Positions 22,502-23,467 of a stretch of 23,467 nt of DNA are shown here, piece by piece. Each line of letters starts with the position of its first letter. The first letter of the stretch is position 1. The notes under the pieces were generated by a model. It worked only from the letters and a program-made list of their open reading frames with translations. It was not told the origin of the DNA and did not search any database. The stretch spans positions 1 to 23,467 of the forward strand of contig JANPDA010000317.1 in the NCBI GenBank assembly GCA_031431235.1, read 5' to 3'. Both the position numbers and the translations under genes were made by a program. The stretch is from JANNSW01 sp031431235. Lineage in GTDB: Bacteria > Pseudomonadota > Alphaproteobacteria > Rhizobiales > Hyphomicrobiaceae.

Positions 22502-23425
22502 ATGTTGCGCTATGTCGTCAGCCGCCTGCTGACCGCGATCCCGACGCTGTTCGTGATCGTGACGATCAGCTTTTTCCTGATGCGGGTCGCGCCCGGCGGC
22601 CCCTTCAACCAGGAGAAGGGGCTCAATCCGACGGTACTCAAGAATTTACTGCGCACCTACCGGCTCGATGAGCCACTTTGGGTGCAGTATGTCGACTATC
22701 TGCAAGGCCTCCTGGCTGGCGATCTCGGCCCGAGCTACGTGCTGCCGGACTTCACCGTGAACGAGCTGTTCGCCAAAGGCCTCCCTATCTCGATCGAGCT
22801 GGGAGCCTCCGCCCTCGTGCTGGCGCTGCTGCTCGGCGGCGTGCTCGGCATCATCGCCGCCCTCAACCAGAACCGCGCCGCCGACACTGCCGTCGTTGCC
22901 GCCGCCACCGCCGGCTCCACCATTCCCACCTTCGTGATCGCGCCACTGCTGCAGCTCTTTTTCGGGCTCACGCTGCACGCGCTTCCGATCGGGGGTTGGG
23001 GGAATGGCGCACTCGCCAACAAGGTAATGCCGATCCTCACCCTCGCACTGCCGCAGATCGCCGTGATCGCCCGCCTGATGCGGGCGTCCATGATCGAGGC
23101 ACTGCGCTCGCACCATATCCGCACGGCGCGAGCGCTCGGCCTGCCCAGCTACGTCGTCGTGCTGAGGCATGCGCTGCGCGGGGCACTGTTGCCGACCGTC
23201 TCCTATATCGGCCCCGCAGCTGCCGCGTTACTGACCGGCTCGATCATTGTCGAGACGATCTTCGCGATCCCGGGCGTCGGGCGCTATTTCGTCGAGGCCG
23301 CGCTCAACCGCGACTACACACTCGTCATGGGCACCGTGGTCGTGATCGCGGTGTTCACCATCGTGTTCAACCTGATCGTCGATATCCTCTATGCCGCCCT
23401 CGATCCGCGGGTCCGTTATGACTAG
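22502..23425 (+). CDS. Peptide ABC transporter permease (OppB-like)
   Basis: A 307-residue inner-membrane permease of binding-protein-dependent transport. The N-terminus MLRYVVSRLLTAIPTLFVIVTISFFLMRVAPGGPF is the hallmark first membrane helix of DppB/OppB proteins. The segment MIEALRSHHIRTARALGLPSYVVVLRHALRGALLP (about 199-233) is the EAA-type loop that contacts the ATPase. LLTGSIIVETIFAIPGVGRYFVEAALNRDY follows, and the C-terminus VDILYAALDPRVRYD is standard. Six membrane helices are expected. A modest AAAGGCGA ribosome binding site lies upstream. The next permease gene overlaps its end by eight bases. It presumably works with the OppA-like protein encoded upstream. Confidence 0.96.
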   Translation: MLRYVVSRLLTAIPTLFVIVTISFFLMRVAPGGPFNQEKGLNPTVLKNLLRTYRLDEPLWVQYVDYLQGLLAGDLGPSYVLPDFTVNELFAKGLPISIELGASALVLALLLGGVLGIIAALNQNRAADTAVVAAATAGSTIPTFVIAPLLQLFFGLTLHALPIGGWGNGALANKVMPILTLALPQIAVIARLMRASMIEALRSHHIRTARALGLPSYVVVLRHALRGALLPTVSYIGPAAAALLTGSIIVETIFAIPGVGRYFVEAALNRDYTLVMGTVVVIAVFTIVFNLIVDILYAALDPRVRYD

Positions 23426-23467
23426 TGTTGTGACTCATACATTTGGTACCCGCCTTCCCGGCGGCGC
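23418..23467 (+). CDS. Probable second permease (OppC-like), partial
   Basis: An ATG at 23418 overlaps the stop of the OppB-like gene by eight bases and opens a frame, MTSVVTHTFGTRLPGG, that continues past the right edge. The residues alone are not diagnostic. The call rests on position: oppC nearly always follows oppB with overlap or a tiny gap. GTG at 23430 is an in-frame alternative start. Confidence 0.55.
   Translation, partial: MTSVVTHTFGTRLPGG

Overview
The window looks like chromosomal DNA of a high-GC alphaproteobacterium, probably of the Hyphomicrobiales (Rhizobiales) or a close relative. Two things point there: a Ros/MucR-type regulator, a family essentially confined to that class, and a one-chain indolepyruvate:ferredoxin oxidoreductase. 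This is inferred from protein families, not from a marker-gene comparison.

Layout, left to right. 1-393: a Phd/PIN (VapBC-type) toxin-antitoxin pair cut by the left edge. 479-2290: nucleoside diphosphate kinase and a CNT/NupC-type nucleoside transporter, both concerned with nucleosides and nucleotides. 2295-6946: two divergent groups around a short intergenic stretch with a strong inverted repeat. The minus-strand group is enoyl-CoA hydratase, acyl-CoA dehydrogenase and a RidA-family protein. The plus-strand group is a second acyl-CoA dehydrogenase and an isoaspartyl-methyltransferase-like protein. 7057-10539: the indolepyruvate:ferredoxin oxidoreductase. Together these look like CoA-linked catabolism of amino-acid-derived acids, but the substrate cannot be read from the sequence.

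10542-10894 holds four tRNA-type loci head to tail on the minus strand: Phe(GAA), Arg(TCG), a Ser(CGA)-like gene with C at position 33, and a class-II-sized locus with perfect acceptor and T arms but no ordinary anticodon arm. 10895-12400 is an AT-richer accessory patch carrying a TumE/TumA-type toxin-antitoxin operon with a palindromic operator, followed by the C-terminal remnant of an IS1-like transposase.

12402-18553: a Nudix hydrolase, a SAM methyltransferase, a three-gene overlapping surface-polysaccharide operon (flippase, O-antigen ligase/polymerase, family 2 glycosyltransferase), a small unknown protein and a MucR-type regulator whose zinc site has lost a ligand. MucR proteins control exopolysaccharide in related bacteria, so the proximity may be meaningful.

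19274-23467: a peptide-type ABC transporter (OppA-like binding protein, OppB-like permease, start of an OppC-like permease). It is interrupted by a reversed EamA-family exporter and contains a second RidA-family gene.

I found no CRISPR array, complete insertion sequence or prophage. The most unusual items are the tRNA array, the toxin-antitoxin promoter/operator architecture, the altered zinc site of the MucR protein, the altered base-binding loop of the nucleoside transporter, and two acyl-CoA dehydrogenases whose catalytic base seems to sit at the alternative (isovaleryl-CoA-type) position.
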